In this document: positions 8,607 to 16,349 of the stretch, piece after piece
Layout: every line of letters begins with the position of its first letter
Position numbering within the stretch: position 1 is the stretch's first letter
Source: Frigoribacterium sp. SL97
Lineage (GTDB): Bacteria > Actinomycetota > Actinomycetes > Actinomycetales > Microbacteriaceae
Assembly: GCF_026625765.1 (NCBI RefSeq)
Contig: NZ_CP113062.1
Span: 248,001-312,000, forward strand
DNA: 64,000 nucleotides
Direction: 5' to 3'
Notes under the pieces: generated by a model
Seen by the model: the letters and a program-made list of their open reading frames with translations, nothing else
The model's database searches: none
What the model was told of the DNA's origin: nothing
Made by a program: the position numbers and the translations under genes

Positions 8607-8891
8607 TCAGCGACGGTTCCAGGAGGCCCGCACGACGGTGTCGAGGGCGCTCGAGAGGTCGGTGCACCAGAGGCGGCGACCGGGGGTCGCGGCGAGGGTG
8701 AGTTCGTAGCCCGCCTCGGTCTGGGCGACCGATCCGATGACCACCGGGGCTCCGCGCTCCGACCGCCGCACGTCGACGATGCGCCAGCGGCCACGGCCGA
8801 TCACGTCGAGCCTCAGGTCGAGGGCACTGGCGAGCGGGCCCCGTCCCGGCCAGGCCGTGCCCGACCGGCGTCCCCCACCGTCGTTCAGCAT
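8607..8891 (-). CDS. Hypothetical protein, 94 aa
   Basis: Small protein, start ATG at 8891 with GAAGGGG about 9 bases before it. Pattern of alternating strands (LDLRLDVIGRGRWRIVDV, then VVIGSVAQTEAGYELTL) suggests a compact beta fold. Family not recognised. It is monocistronic, convergent with the DUF418 gene and divergent from glutaminase. An in-frame GTG/ATG extension further upstream is possible but lacks a ribosome site. Confidence 0.6.
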   Translation of the reverse strand: MLNDGGGRRSGTAWPGRGPLASALDLRLDVIGRGRWRIVDVRRSERGAPVVIGSVAQTEAGYELTLAATPGRRLWCTDLSSALDTVVRASWNRR

Positions 8892-9069
8892 GGTCGCCCC
8901 TTCTCGCGGGCCGCCCCGATGCGACCCGACGAGGTGCACGTTAGACACGCGACCTGACAACGGGAGGGGTTGACTCCGAGGGCCCGGCGTGATCCTTGTA
9001 CCCCACCCCGGGCCCCCGTTGCCTCCTGCAGGCCCGGACGCACGGGCCCCGGCCTGTCAGGGTGGGACG

Positions 9070-10008
9070 ATGCCGTCCCCCATCCCGTCGTCCGACGCCG
9101 CGTCCCTGGAGGCCCTGCGCGCCTCCGTCCTCCCGACCCGAGGAGGCGCGGTGGACGACAGCATCCCCCAGCTAGCCGAGGCCGACCCCGAGCTTTTCGG
9201 GGTCGCCGTGGTGCGGTCCACCGGCGAGGTGGTCGCGTCCGGCGCCTCGGGCCACGCGTTCTCGATCCAGTCGGCGGTGAAGCCGTTCCTCTTCGCGCTC
9301 GCCCTCGCCGACACCGGCGGAGCGGCCCTCGACGCGGTCGGCATCGAGCCGACCGGCGAGGCGTTCGACGCGATCAAGCTCGAGGGCGGCACCGGCCGAC
9401 CGCCGAACCCGATGGTCAACGCCGGAGCCCTGCTCACGGCCGCCCTGGTCGACGGCGACACCTGCGACGCCCGCACGACGCGCATCCTGGCGGGCCTCGG
9501 GGCCTTCGCGGGGCGCGAGCTCGACTACGACCGCGAGGTCAGCGAGTCCGAGCAGCTGCACGGCGACCGCAACCACGCGCTGGCCCACCTGATGCGATCC
9601 GAGGGCAGCCTCGAGCACACGGCCGACGACGCGGTCGCGCTCTACGCTCGGGCCTGCTCGGTGCTGGTCGACACCGAGGCCCTGGCCGTGATGGGCGCGA
9701 CGCTCGCGTTCGGCGGCCGCAACCCGGTGACGGGTGAGCAGGTCGTCGACGCTCGCGTCGCCCGCGACGTGGTGTCGGTCATGGCGACCTGTGGCGTCTA
9801 CGACGGATCGGGCCGCTGGATGCGCGGCATCGGGGTGCCGGCGAAGTCGAGCGTGTCGGGGGCGATCGTCCTGTCGGCGCCGAACCGGCTCGGGGCGGCG
9901 GTGTTCAGCCCGCCCATCGACGAGCAGGGGACGAGCGTCCGCGGTGCCGAGTGGAGCCGCCGACTGAGCGAGGAGCACGGGCTGCACTCGTTCGGCTTCG
10001 GCGGCTGA
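9070..10008 (+). CDS. glsA: Glutaminase A
   Basis: Hydrolyses L-glutamine to glutamate and ammonia in the cytoplasm. 312 aa, normal length. The glutaminase serine motif is FSIQSAVKPF with Ser and Lys four apart (the SxxK of this beta-lactamase-like fold), followed by EGGTGRPPNPMVNAGAL, NHALAHLMRSEG and MATCGVYDGSGRW. The ATG at 9070 was chosen over an upstream in-frame extension that is Pro/Arg-rich. Two oppositely oriented motif copies (9119 and 9142) lie in the N-terminal codons just ahead of the conserved domain. Confidence 0.9.
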   Translation: MPSPIPSSDAASLEALRASVLPTRGGAVDDSIPQLAEADPELFGVAVVRSTGEVVASGASGHAFSIQSAVKPFLFALALADTGGAALDAVGIEPTGEAFDAIKLEGGTGRPPNPMVNAGALLTAALVDGDTCDARTTRILAGLGAFAGRELDYDREVSESEQLHGDRNHALAHLMRSEGSLEHTADDAVALYARACSVLVDTEALAVMGATLAFGGRNPVTGEQVVDARVARDVVSVMATCGVYDGSGRWMRGIGVPAKSSVSGAIVLSAPNRLGAAVFSPPIDEQGTSVRGAEWSRRLSEEHGLHSFGFGG

Positions 10009-10012
10009 CACG

Positions 10013-10065
10013 GACGAGGCCCCCGGTGGGCGTCCTGCGAACAGGAGCCGACCGGGGGCCTCGTC
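10013..10065. terminator. Bidirectional hairpin between convergent glsA and SRPBCC genes
   Basis: GACGAGGCCCCCGGT (10013-10027) pairs perfectly with 10051-10065. The loop contains a second small stem CCTG-CGAA-CAGG. It lies just after the glsA stop and just before the stop of the convergent gene, so it could serve both. No T-run is present, as is usual in this G+C range. Confidence 0.7.
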
Positions 10066-10080
10066 GGGTGGAGCCGGGGC

Positions 10081-10536
10081 TCAGGCCTGGACGTCTCCGC
10101 GCCAGGCGCCGTCGACGTTGCCCTCGCGCTCGATGAACTCCTTGAAGTTCTTGAGGTCCTTCTTGATGGCGTGGTTGTCGGCGCCGAGCGTGTTGCCGAC
10201 CTTCTCGAGGAAGCCCTCGGGGGTCCAGTCGATCTGCACCGTGAGGCGCGTCACGTCGTCGCTCAGCTTGTGGAACGTGATGACGCCGGCGTGGTCGACC
10301 TCGCCGCCCGTGCTGTTCCAGGCGACGCGCTCGTCGGGGTGCTGCTCGGTGATCTCGGCCTCGAAGGTCTTCTCGACCGGTCCGACCTTCACCTTCCACA
10401 CCGTGAGGGTGGGGGTGGTCTGGGTGATGGACTCGACCTCGTCGAGGAACTTCGGGAACGACTCGAACTGGGTCCACTGGTTGTAGGCGACGCTGACGGG
10501 GACGTTGACGTCGATGGTCTCGATGGCCTGTGCCAT
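10081..10536 (-). CDS. SRPBCC-family (polyketide cyclase/dehydrase-like) protein
   Basis: 151 aa. The START-like fold is evident from IDVNVPVSVAYNQWTQFESF at the N-terminus, WNSTGGEVDHAGVITFHKLS in the middle, and a long C-terminal helix (KKDLKNFKEFIERE). The ATG at 10536 is preceded by AAGGAG with good spacing. Proteins of this subgroup are small soluble lipid/hydrophobe binders, often induced by stress. Located next to Hsp20, which fits but does not prove a stress role. Confidence 0.82.
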   Translation of the reverse strand: MAQAIETIDVNVPVSVAYNQWTQFESFPKFLDEVESITQTTPTLTVWKVKVGPVEKTFEAEITEQHPDERVAWNSTGGEVDHAGVITFHKLSDDVTRLTVQIDWTPEGFLEKVGNTLGADNHAIKKDLKNFKEFIEREGNVDGAWRGDVQA

Positions 10537-10769
10537 GGTGCACTCCTTGCTGACGGTGTTCAGAATTGTCGGGCGACGCCGTGTCGGCGTCGTGCCCTGC
10601 CGTGAACGGTAGGAGGCGCGGGTCGGCTTCGCCCACGTGCGGAGGCAACGGTCAGGTGCCGGGTGACACGGCCGACCGGGGCACCGCACGGTACTCGCGT
10701 GCCGGCCCGATGTGTGCACGCCCGCGACCGACGACGGGGCGGTCGAGCGCCGGCGTCCCCGGAACGACG

Positions 10770-10803
10770 ACCACCCCGCCACGACGGATCGTGACGGGGT
10801 GGT
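10770..10803 (-). terminator. Hairpin downstream of hsp20
   Basis: ACCACCCCGCCACGA pairs with 10789-10803 with one mismatch around a 4-nt loop. It follows the stop of the Hsp20 gene (minus strand). The rest of the 313-bp gap 10537-10849 holds one motif copy (10612) in the context GGAGGCGCGGGTCGGCTT, identical to the one at 7493, and no visible gene. Confidence 0.65.
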
Positions 10804-10849
10804 GGGGCCGACGGCGTGGCCGGGGTCGACGGCCAGACCGCCTGAGGGG

Positions 10850-11305
10850 TCAGCTCGTCGTGTCGCGGGCGGGTGAGGCGTCGATCGCGTCGACGGTCTC
10901 GTGCGCCTGGCCGGAGACGACCTCGATCTTGCGCGGCTTCGCCCTCTCGCTGACCGGGATGACCAGCGACAGCACGCCGTTGTCGTAGTGGGCCGTGATG
11001 CGGCTCGAGTCGATGCCCTCGCCCACGCTGAACTGGCGGAGGTACGAGCCGTGCGGCCGCTCCTGCGCGAGCCACTTGACGCCGTCACGGGTGTCGGGCG
11101 TGCGGTTGGCCCGGATGGTCAGCAGCTGACCGTCGACGTCGACGTCGACCGACCCCGGATCGATGCCCGGCATGTCGGCGTTGAGCACGTAGCGGTCGCC
11201 GTCGCGGTAGAGGTCGACCGGCATGACCCTGGGCCCCTGTCGCATGCCCGTGAGAGCCCCGGTGAGGCGGTCGAGCTCGGTGAAAGGATCGAAAGACATG
11301 GCCAT
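10850..11305 (-). CDS. Hsp20 / alpha-crystallin small heat-shock protein
   Basis: ATP-independent chaperone that holds unfolding proteins. 151 aa. N-terminal arm MAMSFDPFTELDRL, alpha-crystallin domain from about residue 28 (MPVDLYRDGDRYVLNADMPG), the conserved A-x-x-x-n-G-V-L motif as AHYDNGVLSLVIP, and a charged tail. ATG at 11305 with AAAGGGGA upstream. An alternative ATG lies two codons in. No HspR box (HAIR) was found in the 126 bp upstream. Confidence 0.9.
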   Translation of the reverse strand: MAMSFDPFTELDRLTGALTGMRQGPRVMPVDLYRDGDRYVLNADMPGIDPGSVDVDVDGQLLTIRANRTPDTRDGVKWLAQERPHGSYLRQFSVGEGIDSSRITAHYDNGVLSLVIPVSERAKPRKIEVVSGQAHETVDAIDASPARDTTS

Positions 11306-11431
11306 GATGAAGAGTCCCCTTTCGGTTGATCGGTGTGACCCGGGACCCCGTGGCCCCGGCTCGTTGACGACACGAATGTACCTCTGACCAGCGTTTCGTA
11401 CCTCAAACCCAGCTTGAACGCCGCCGAGAGA

Positions 11432-11743
11432 TCACTGAGGACGCTGTGCCTGCCGTCGGGCGGCCAGCTCGGCATCGATCTCTTCGATGCGGGCCAGGTT
11501 GCCCAGCAACCGGAGGAAGTCGGCTGCGGCTGCCTCGACGTGGTCGTAGGTGCGGATGCTCTGTTCGTCGACGAGGCCTCGCTCGTCGAGGAAGTAGGTG
11601 CTCCACACCTCGTCCCGTCGAGCGAGGACGAGCGCGAAGGGCTTCTGTGTCGAGGCGTCCCCGATGACGGCATTCAGGTGGCCGAGTCCGCCGGCGTCGA
11701 CCTGGGTTCGGAGGGCGGCCAGGGTGCGCGCGACCATCGTCAT
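11432..11743 (-). CDS. Putative immunity protein, paralogue 6 of the tandem array
   Basis: 103 aa, one copy of the array domain: LGHLNAVIGDASTQKPFALV, then VWSTYFLDERGLVDEQSIRT and a helical C-terminus with ADFLRLLGNLARIEEID. The shared pattern is a leading helix, V/I-I-G-D, R-x-D-x-x-W-x-x-(F/Y), an ER(A/G) motif, a hydroxylated turn (RTY) and A-x-x-x-F-L. ATG at 11743 overlaps the stop of paralogue 5 (ATGA) and has AGGAG upstream. Last gene of the toxin operon. Immunity function is inferred from position behind the toxin, not from a recognised family. Confidence 0.7.
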   Translation of the reverse strand: MTMVARTLAALRTQVDAGGLGHLNAVIGDASTQKPFALVLARRDEVWSTYFLDERGLVDEQSIRTYDHVEAAAADFLRLLGNLARIEEIDAELAARRQAQRPQ

Positions 11744-12324
11744 GACGGTTCTCCTGCTCGTCGGCGTCGGTCTCGGAGTTCGTCCCGGATCTCGAGCTTG
11801 CGATGCTGGGACCTCAGACGGTCGAGGAAGTCGGCCACGGCCGAGACCTCGTCGGGGAACGTATGCAGGCTCCGTTCCTCCACGGCAGCTCGTTCGTCGA
11901 CGTGGAAGGTGCTCCACACACCGTCACGTCGCGCCACGGCGAAACTGTCCGGGCGCCTGAGGTACACGTCACCGAGAGCGAAACGGACGCGGTTCAAGCC
12001 CTCCGCCTCCATCTGCGCAGGCAGCGATTCGAGGCTCATCGCCGCGCGCTCGAGGTCGCGCTCCCGTTGCAGGTCGCGGAGGAGCTTCTTCAGCCGGAGC
12101 AGGACGAGGAAGTCCTCCAGGGCCTCGGACTCGCTCGGGTAGGTCCGTACGCTCCCGTCGACGACCGCCGCGCGCTCGTCGGTGGAAAAGGACACCCAGG
12201 CATCGTCGCGTCGGGTGACGACGAGGCAGTCCGTCCTGTTCGCGGGGTCACCGTCGATGACATGCGCCAGGTCGTCGAGTCCCTCTGCCGCCATGACGGC
12301 GCGCACCGAATCGATCGTCGCCAT
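11740..12324 (-). CDS. Putative immunity protein, paralogue 5, two fused domains
   Basis: 194 aa made of two copies of the array domain: residues 1-100 (AEGLDDLAHVIDGD, WVSFSTDERAAVVDGSVRTY) and 101-194 (AEGLNRVRFALGD, VWSTFHVDERAAVEERSLHT). The first half is closest to paralogue 1, including the C-terminal LLRDLQRERD helix. The fusion looks like a lost stop between two neighbours. ATG at 12324. Only 1 bp separates it from the stop of paralogue 4, and its own stop overlaps paralogue 6. Confidence 0.7.
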   Translation of the reverse strand: MATIDSVRAVMAAEGLDDLAHVIDGDPANRTDCLVVTRRDDAWVSFSTDERAAVVDGSVRTYPSESEALEDFLVLLRLKKLLRDLQRERDLERAAMSLESLPAQMEAEGLNRVRFALGDVYLRRPDSFAVARRDGVWSTFHVDERAAVEERSLHTFPDEVSAVADFLDRLRSQHRKLEIRDELRDRRRRAGEPS

Positions 12325-12325
12325 G

Positions 12326-12661
12326 TCAGGCCTTCTCCGGTCGATCGTCTCGTGACGCCTGCCACGTCTCGTGGGCACGCCTGTTCTTCTCCCTGATGCG
12401 CGACATGAGTGCGTCCTCGTCGGCCCTCAGCCTCATGAGACGCAGGAAGTCGTCCAGAGCGTCGGAGAGTTCCTCGTACGTGCGAACGCTGGTCTCCTCG
12501 ACACCGGCACGTTCATTGGTCGCGAAGGAGGTCCAGACGCCGTCCCGTCGGGTCAGGACCAGGGCGTCCGCCGAAATGGCGTGATCATCACCGATCACGT
12601 AGGCGAACCTGTCGAGCCCCTCGGCCTCGATCGTCGCGACCGTTTCTTGGAGTGTCGTCAT
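12326..12661 (-). CDS. Putative immunity protein, paralogue 4
   Basis: 111 aa, one array domain: AEGLDRFAYVIGDDHAISAD, then RRDGVWTSFATNERAGVEET and ALDDFLRLMRLRADEDAL with a basic tail. ATG at 12661 has GAGGGG nine bases upstream; an ATG at 12724 would add 21 residues but lacks a well-placed ribosome site. The 99-bp gap before it (12662-12760) is the widest in the array, and in one frame resembles a decayed start of another paralogue (LAVLEEED). Confidence 0.68.
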   Translation of the reverse strand: MTTLQETVATIEAEGLDRFAYVIGDDHAISADALVLTRRDGVWTSFATNERAGVEETSVRTYEELSDALDDFLRLMRLRADEDALMSRIREKNRRAHETWQASRDDRPEKA

Positions 12662-12760
12662 CCTCTGGGGCCCCTCGGCGGTCACCGATCCTCTTCCTCG
12701 AGGACGGCCAGGGTCTCGTGACATGGCTGCACGACGTCCGCTCCTTCTCGCCGGGCACGC

Positions 12761-13060
12761 TCAGTCATGGGGCTCCAGGCCCTTGTCGAGGAGGGCCTCC
12801 AACTCCTTCAACCGGGCGAGGTTCCGCAGCTGCGACATGAACTCCGTCACGGCAGAGCGTTCATCCGGATGCTCGACGAGTGTCCGCTCTTCCACGACCC
12901 CTCGTTCGTCGCGCAAGAAGGTCACCCACAGCCCGTCGATCTGCCCGATCACGTGCGCGCCGGAGACGGGCAGGGACGTGTTCCCGATGAGGAAACGGAG
13001 GTGCCCGAGCCCGGCCGCTTCCACTTCTGCTCTCAGTCCGTCCACGTCGGTCCTACTCAT
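12761..13060 (-). CDS. Putative immunity protein, paralogue 3
   Basis: 99 aa, one array domain: VDGLRAEVEAAGLGHLRFLI, then LWVTFLRDERGVVEERTL and a C-terminal helix RNLARLKELEALLDKG. Nearly identical in DNA over 236 bp to the first half of paralogue 2 (12813-13048 versus 13487-13722), so the two arose by recent duplication. In this pair the RRD before the Trp is replaced by QID. Confidence 0.7.
   Translation of the reverse strand: MSRTDVDGLRAEVEAAGLGHLRFLIGNTSLPVSGAHVIGQIDGLWVTFLRDERGVVEERTLVEHPDERSAVTEFMSQLRNLARLKELEALLDKGLEPHD
12813..13048 (-). repeat. Direct repeat copy 1 (236 bp) in the immunity array
   Basis: Aligns without gaps to 13487-13722 at an offset of 674 bp. The scattered substitutions include both silent and replacement changes (for example LGHLR to FGHLG). 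Confidence 0.85.
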
Positions 13061-13077
13061 CAGCCCTCAAGCACCGG

Positions 13078-13725
13078 CTAGACGTCCTTCTCAGCCGTGG
13101 CCTCGGAACGAAGCCGCTTGACGAGCGCGATGCCGTCGAGCAGAACGAGGAACCCCTCGACTGCCGACCGCTCGTCCGGATACGTCCGGACGCTCTTGAC
13201 CCTGGTTAGCCCTCTTTCATCCCTGACGAAGGTGCTCCAGCCATCTTCGCCCTGGGCGATGACGAGTGCGTATGGACGCTGTGTCTCCCCGTCACCGATC
13301 AGAAAGTTCAGATGCCCGAGCCCGAGTTGGTTGACGCGGTTCGGCAACGAGGCGAGAGTGTTCGAGTCGTCATCAGTCATGGATCTCCTCGAGGAGGCGG
13401 TTGATCCTCTCGTGTAGTCACCATCGATGACGTGGTCCAAGCGAAGGAGACCCTCAGCCTCGAGGACGGCCCGCAGCTCGTCCAAACGGGCGAGGTTCCG
13501 CAGCTGCGACATGAACTCCGTCACGGCAGAGCGCTCATCCGGATGCTCGACGAGAGTCAGCTCTTCCACGAGACCTCGTTCGTCGCGCAAGAACGTCACC
13601 CACACCCCGTCGATCTGCCCGATCACGTGCGCGCCGGAGACGGGCAGCGACGTGTTGCCGATGAGGAAACCGAGGTGCCCGAACCCGGCCGCTTCCACTT
13701 CTGCTCGCAATCCGTCCACGTCCAT
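13078..13725 (-). CDS. Putative immunity protein, paralogue 2, fused with an internal domain fragment
   Basis: 215 aa. Residues 1-about 85 are an array domain nearly identical to paralogue 3. Residues about 86-110 are only the start of another domain (AVLEAEGLLRLDHVIDGD, as in paralogue 5) that breaks off into SSRRS. From Met about 116 comes a second complete domain (LGHLNFLIGDGETQRPYALV, WSTFVRDERGLTRVKSVRTY). The product could be one fused protein, or translation may restart at the internal ATG. No good Shine-Dalgarno precedes the ATG at 13725. The order implies deletion between paralogues by recombination. Confidence 0.6.
   Translation of the reverse strand: MDVDGLRAEVEAAGFGHLGFLIGNTSLPVSGAHVIGQIDGVWVTFLRDERGLVEELTLVEHPDERSAVTEFMSQLRNLARLDELRAVLEAEGLLRLDHVIDGDYTRGSTASSRRSMTDDDSNTLASLPNRVNQLGLGHLNFLIGDGETQRPYALVIAQGEDGWSTFVRDERGLTRVKSVRTYPDERSAVEGFLVLLDGIALVKRLRSEATAEKDV
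13487..13722 (-). repeat. Direct repeat copy 2 (236 bp) in the immunity array
   Basis: Partner of 12813-13048; see that entry. It covers the first domain of paralogue 2 except its last residues. Confidence 0.85.
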
Positions 13726-13774
13726 CACGCTTCGCGACGCGATGGCGACCGACGTCGCTCGACCGGCCACACCA

Positions 13775-14077
13775 TCACGCGTCCGTGGGCCGACCGAGAC
13801 GTTCCGCATCTCGTTCTCGCTGCAACGTGGCAAGTAGGCCTTTCAACCGCATGAGCTCGAGAAAGTCGTCCAAAGCTTCGGACTCGCTGGAGTACGTTCG
13901 GACGCTTTCCTCCATGACTGCGGCACGTTCGTCCCGAGAGAACGACACCCACCCCTCGTCTCTACGGCACAGGACGAGGCAGTCGATCTCGTTCGTACCG
14001 TCAGAGCCGATGACATATTTGAGACGGTCGAGCCCTTCCGCTTTCAATGCCGCGCGTGTCTCATCGATGGTGGTCAT
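13775..14077 (-). CDS. Putative cognate immunity protein, paralogue 1
   Basis: 100 aa, one array domain: AEGLDRLKYVIGSDGTNEID, then EGWVSFSRDERAAVMEESVR, then FLELMRLKGLLATLQRERD. The AGGAG ribosome site for ATG 14077 overlaps the toxin stop codon (CTAGGAG read on the minus strand), so toxin and this gene are translationally linked; this is the usual place of the cognate immunity gene. G+C is low (33/60 at 13861-13920). I expect it binds and blocks the TNT-like domain, by analogy with the toxin-immunity pair CpnT/IFT of Mycobacterium tuberculosis, but I do not recognise homology to IFT. Confidence 0.75.
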   Translation of the reverse strand: MTTIDETRAALKAEGLDRLKYVIGSDGTNEIDCLVLCRRDEGWVSFSRDERAAVMEESVRTYSSESEALDDFLELMRLKGLLATLQRERDAERLGRPTDA

Positions 14078-14084
14078 CTCGCTC

Positions 14085-16349
14085 CTAGTTCGGGACTCTC
14101 TTGAGCAGACCGAGCTCGACCATGACATCGGCTCCGAACGGCAGCTGGTACTGGGTACCACCGCCGACTTCGCCGAAAGCCTTGTCGATCTCGCCCGCGA
14201 AAACGCGGATGTTGTTCCAGTCCGGATTGAAGAGCTTCATCGTGACATCGATCTGCATTTTCAGCTTCGTGTTGGTCGACGCGTCATACGCGGCCCGGAT
14301 GTTCTTGAGGTCGCCGACGACCTCGTACGTGTGCAAATCGTCTTCAACCCAGGGCAGCGCTCGAGTTCCATGGGCGGCGTGCGTACCGTCCGCGTTGAGC
14401 GGAGAGGTGAACCGCCCCGTCTCTGGGCCCTCTCGATCAAGTCGCGTGCCGAGGGGGATGTCGGGGTCGGGCGTCTTGATGGGGTCGCCGTCCTCGTTCA
14501 ACGTGAATCCGTCGCGGGGCGCCTCGTCTTTCCAGTTGACCTTGCCGTCCGCCCCGAGGACGCTGGCGTCCTTCGGCACCTGCTGATCGGCCGGCCACGT
14601 TCCCTTCTCGCGGAACACCGCGCCGGCGTCGGGGTCGACAACGTCCAGGTAGTTCGCGAGTTGCTCCCGAGTCATTCCGCTTCGATCCACGGCGCTCGGT
14701 GTGGTCGTGCCATTCGAGCCGGGGGCGTCGCCGCCCGAGCCACCCGTTCCGGCATCGCCGTCGGCGTGACCGGGCTGGTCGGCCGCGGGGGCGTCGTCGG
14801 CGTGACCCGCGCCTCCTGCGTCCTCACGGACCGGCGGGGCCGACGCGTCGTCACGGACCGGCGGGGCGGACGCGTCGTCACGGACCGGCGGGGCCGACGC
14901 GTCGTCGCGGACGGGCGGGGCCGACGTCTCGTCACGGACCGGCGGGGCGGACGCGTCGTCACGGACGGGCGGGGCGGACGCGTCGTCGCGGACGGGCGGG
15001 GCGGACGCGTCGTCACCACGGACCGGGCCGGGCGTCGTGTCGGGGCCGTCGACGCGCGTGGGCGGTGGCGCGAGGCCGTCGGCGCGGACGCCGACGACGT
15101 CGTCGAGGCGGGTGAGTTGCTCGTCGAAGCGCGAAGGCGCGGCGTCCGGCCCGCGACCGGCCGAGCCGTGCCCTCCGGTCAGGAGACGCGTGGTCTCCGA
15201 CATGGCGTTCAGGGCGTGACCCGCGTGCGTCAGGCCGATCCGCGACAGGGAACCTTCGGGGGCACGGAGCGCAGCTCGTTCCGCGGCGCCACCGAGCCGT
15301 GCGAGGCCCGTCGCCGCCTTCGTCCCGCCGACGGCTGCGCCTCCGACCGGGACGAAGAACGAGGCCACGCCGAGGGTGGCGTAGGTGCCGGCCGCGACCG
15401 GGTCCTCGTCGTACATCTCGGGCGTGCCCACGATGCCCTGCGTGACGCCCTCGATCGTGGTGCGGTACCAGTCGACGGCCGGCTGGGCGGCCGCCGGCAC
15501 CGTGCCGGGAGGTGCGTACGCCAGCGCGATCGTCGCCGGACTCGTGATCGCGATGGCCCCGAGCCCCTGGAGCAGGCCGCCCCAGGCCTTGAGGCCGAAC
15601 TCCTTGGTGACGCCCGTGCCGCCCTGGATGTCCCAGCCGACCAGGGCACCGGCGCCGTAGGCCGCCTCGGCGATGAACATGCCGAGACCCGTGCCCATCG
15701 ACTCGGAACAGGTCTTGTGCGGGTCGCCCGGGGCGCCGTAGGGCAGGTCCTTCATCGAGTCGAGCTGCTCGGCCGACAGGCCGACCTGCTCGGGGAAGCA
15801 CATCGGGTCGGTGCGCAACGCGTTGATGCCGTTCTCGCACTCGGCTCGGGCGGCGTCGATCTTGGCGACCTCGGCGTTGACCTCGCCGAGCAACTCGTCG
15901 TTGCGGTTGCGCGAGGGGATGTGGTCGTACCACTCGACCGTGGTCTCGTCGGGGCCGCTCGAGATGTACGAGTTGTAGCTCTCGGTGCTGTAGGTGACGC
16001 CGCCGGACACCTCGGCGGTGAAGGCCTCGGCCTCGGTGACGAGCTCCTTGAGCCGGGCGACGGGCGCGGCGACGGCCGTGGCGAGGTCGTCGAGCAACGT
16101 CGCGACCTGGCCGAACGTGTCACCGAGGGTCTGCGTGCTCGTGCCGACCGGGTCCATGGCGACGAACAACTGCTCGGCCTCGGGCGCCGCGTAGACGCCC
16201 GACAGCCCGGACCAGGAGGTGACGACGCCCGCACCCTTCTCGGCGATGGCGGTCGCCGTGCTGCGGAAGGTGGCGGCGGACGTCGAGATCGCCGCCGGGT
16301 CGATGGTAACGCCGGGGATCGCACCGGGGACGATCAGCGAGGGGCTCAT
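14085..16349 (-). CDS. Polymorphic toxin with WXG100-like N-terminus, repeat linker and TNT-like NAD+ glycohydrolase C-terminus
   Basis: 754 aa. Residues 1-about 100 resemble a WXG100/ESX substrate helical hairpin (SWSGLSGVY turn). Residues 100-420 have two Ala/Gly-rich hydrophobic stretches. Residues about 446-508 are seven 9-residue repeats (DDASAPPVR). A Gly/Asp linker follows, then a C-terminal domain with TNT (DUF4237) landmarks: DGF, GTRLDREG (634-641), GxF, RALP (663-666) and GGGTQYQL (729-736). Arg639, Arg663 and Gln733 align with residues known to matter in the tuberculosis necrotizing toxin; Phe647 sits where that toxin has Tyr. It would deplete NAD+ in target cells. ATG overlaps the upstream stop. 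G+C falls to 29/60 at 14221-14280 within the toxin domain, suggesting a swapped tip. Confidence 0.85.
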   Translation of the reverse strand: MSPSLIVPGAIPGVTIDPAAISTSAATFRSTATAIAEKGAGVVTSWSGLSGVYAAPEAEQLFVAMDPVGTSTQTLGDTFGQVATLLDDLATAVAAPVARLKELVTEAEAFTAEVSGGVTYSTESYNSYISSGPDETTVEWYDHIPSRNRNDELLGEVNAEVAKIDAARAECENGINALRTDPMCFPEQVGLSAEQLDSMKDLPYGAPGDPHKTCSESMGTGLGMFIAEAAYGAGALVGWDIQGGTGVTKEFGLKAWGGLLQGLGAIAITSPATIALAYAPPGTVPAAAQPAVDWYRTTIEGVTQGIVGTPEMYDEDPVAAGTYATLGVASFFVPVGGAAVGGTKAATGLARLGGAAERAALRAPEGSLSRIGLTHAGHALNAMSETTRLLTGGHGSAGRGPDAAPSRFDEQLTRLDDVVGVRADGLAPPPTRVDGPDTTPGPVRGDDASAPPVRDDASAPPVRDDASAPPVRDETSAPPVRDDASAPPVRDDASAPPVRDDASAPPVREDAGGAGHADDAPAADQPGHADGDAGTGGSGGDAPGSNGTTTPSAVDRSGMTREQLANYLDVVDPDAGAVFREKGTWPADQQVPKDASVLGADGKVNWKDEAPRDGFTLNEDGDPIKTPDPDIPLGTRLDREGPETGRFTSPLNADGTHAAHGTRALPWVEDDLHTYEVVGDLKNIRAAYDASTNTKLKMQIDVTMKLFNPDWNNIRVFAGEIDKAFGEVGGGTQYQLPFGADVMVELGLLKRVPN
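14827..15015 (-). repeat. 27-bp tandem repeat, seven units, toxin linker
   Basis: Seven 27-bp units encode DDASAPPVR-type nonapeptides (one is DETSAPPVR). A reverse motif copy abuts it at 14809. Length variation by slippage would keep the frame. Confidence 0.9.

Noticed and set aside
8970..9000. TTGACT as promoter -35 for glutaminase
   Set aside because: No acceptable -10 within 16-19 bp; the nearest candidate needs a 20-bp spacer.
12662..12760. A seventh immunity gene
   Set aside because: Only a weak match to the start of the domain (LAVLEEED), without the W-x-F and ERA core; noted as a possible remnant only.
14827..15015. Possible CRISPR-like array (regular 27-bp repeats)
   Set aside because: Units are contiguous without spacers and encode a peptide repeat; no cas genes nearby.
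15013..15933. Open frames in other registers over the toxin gene
   Set aside because: They are Arg/Pro-rich shadows of the toxin reading frame and share no start-site signals.
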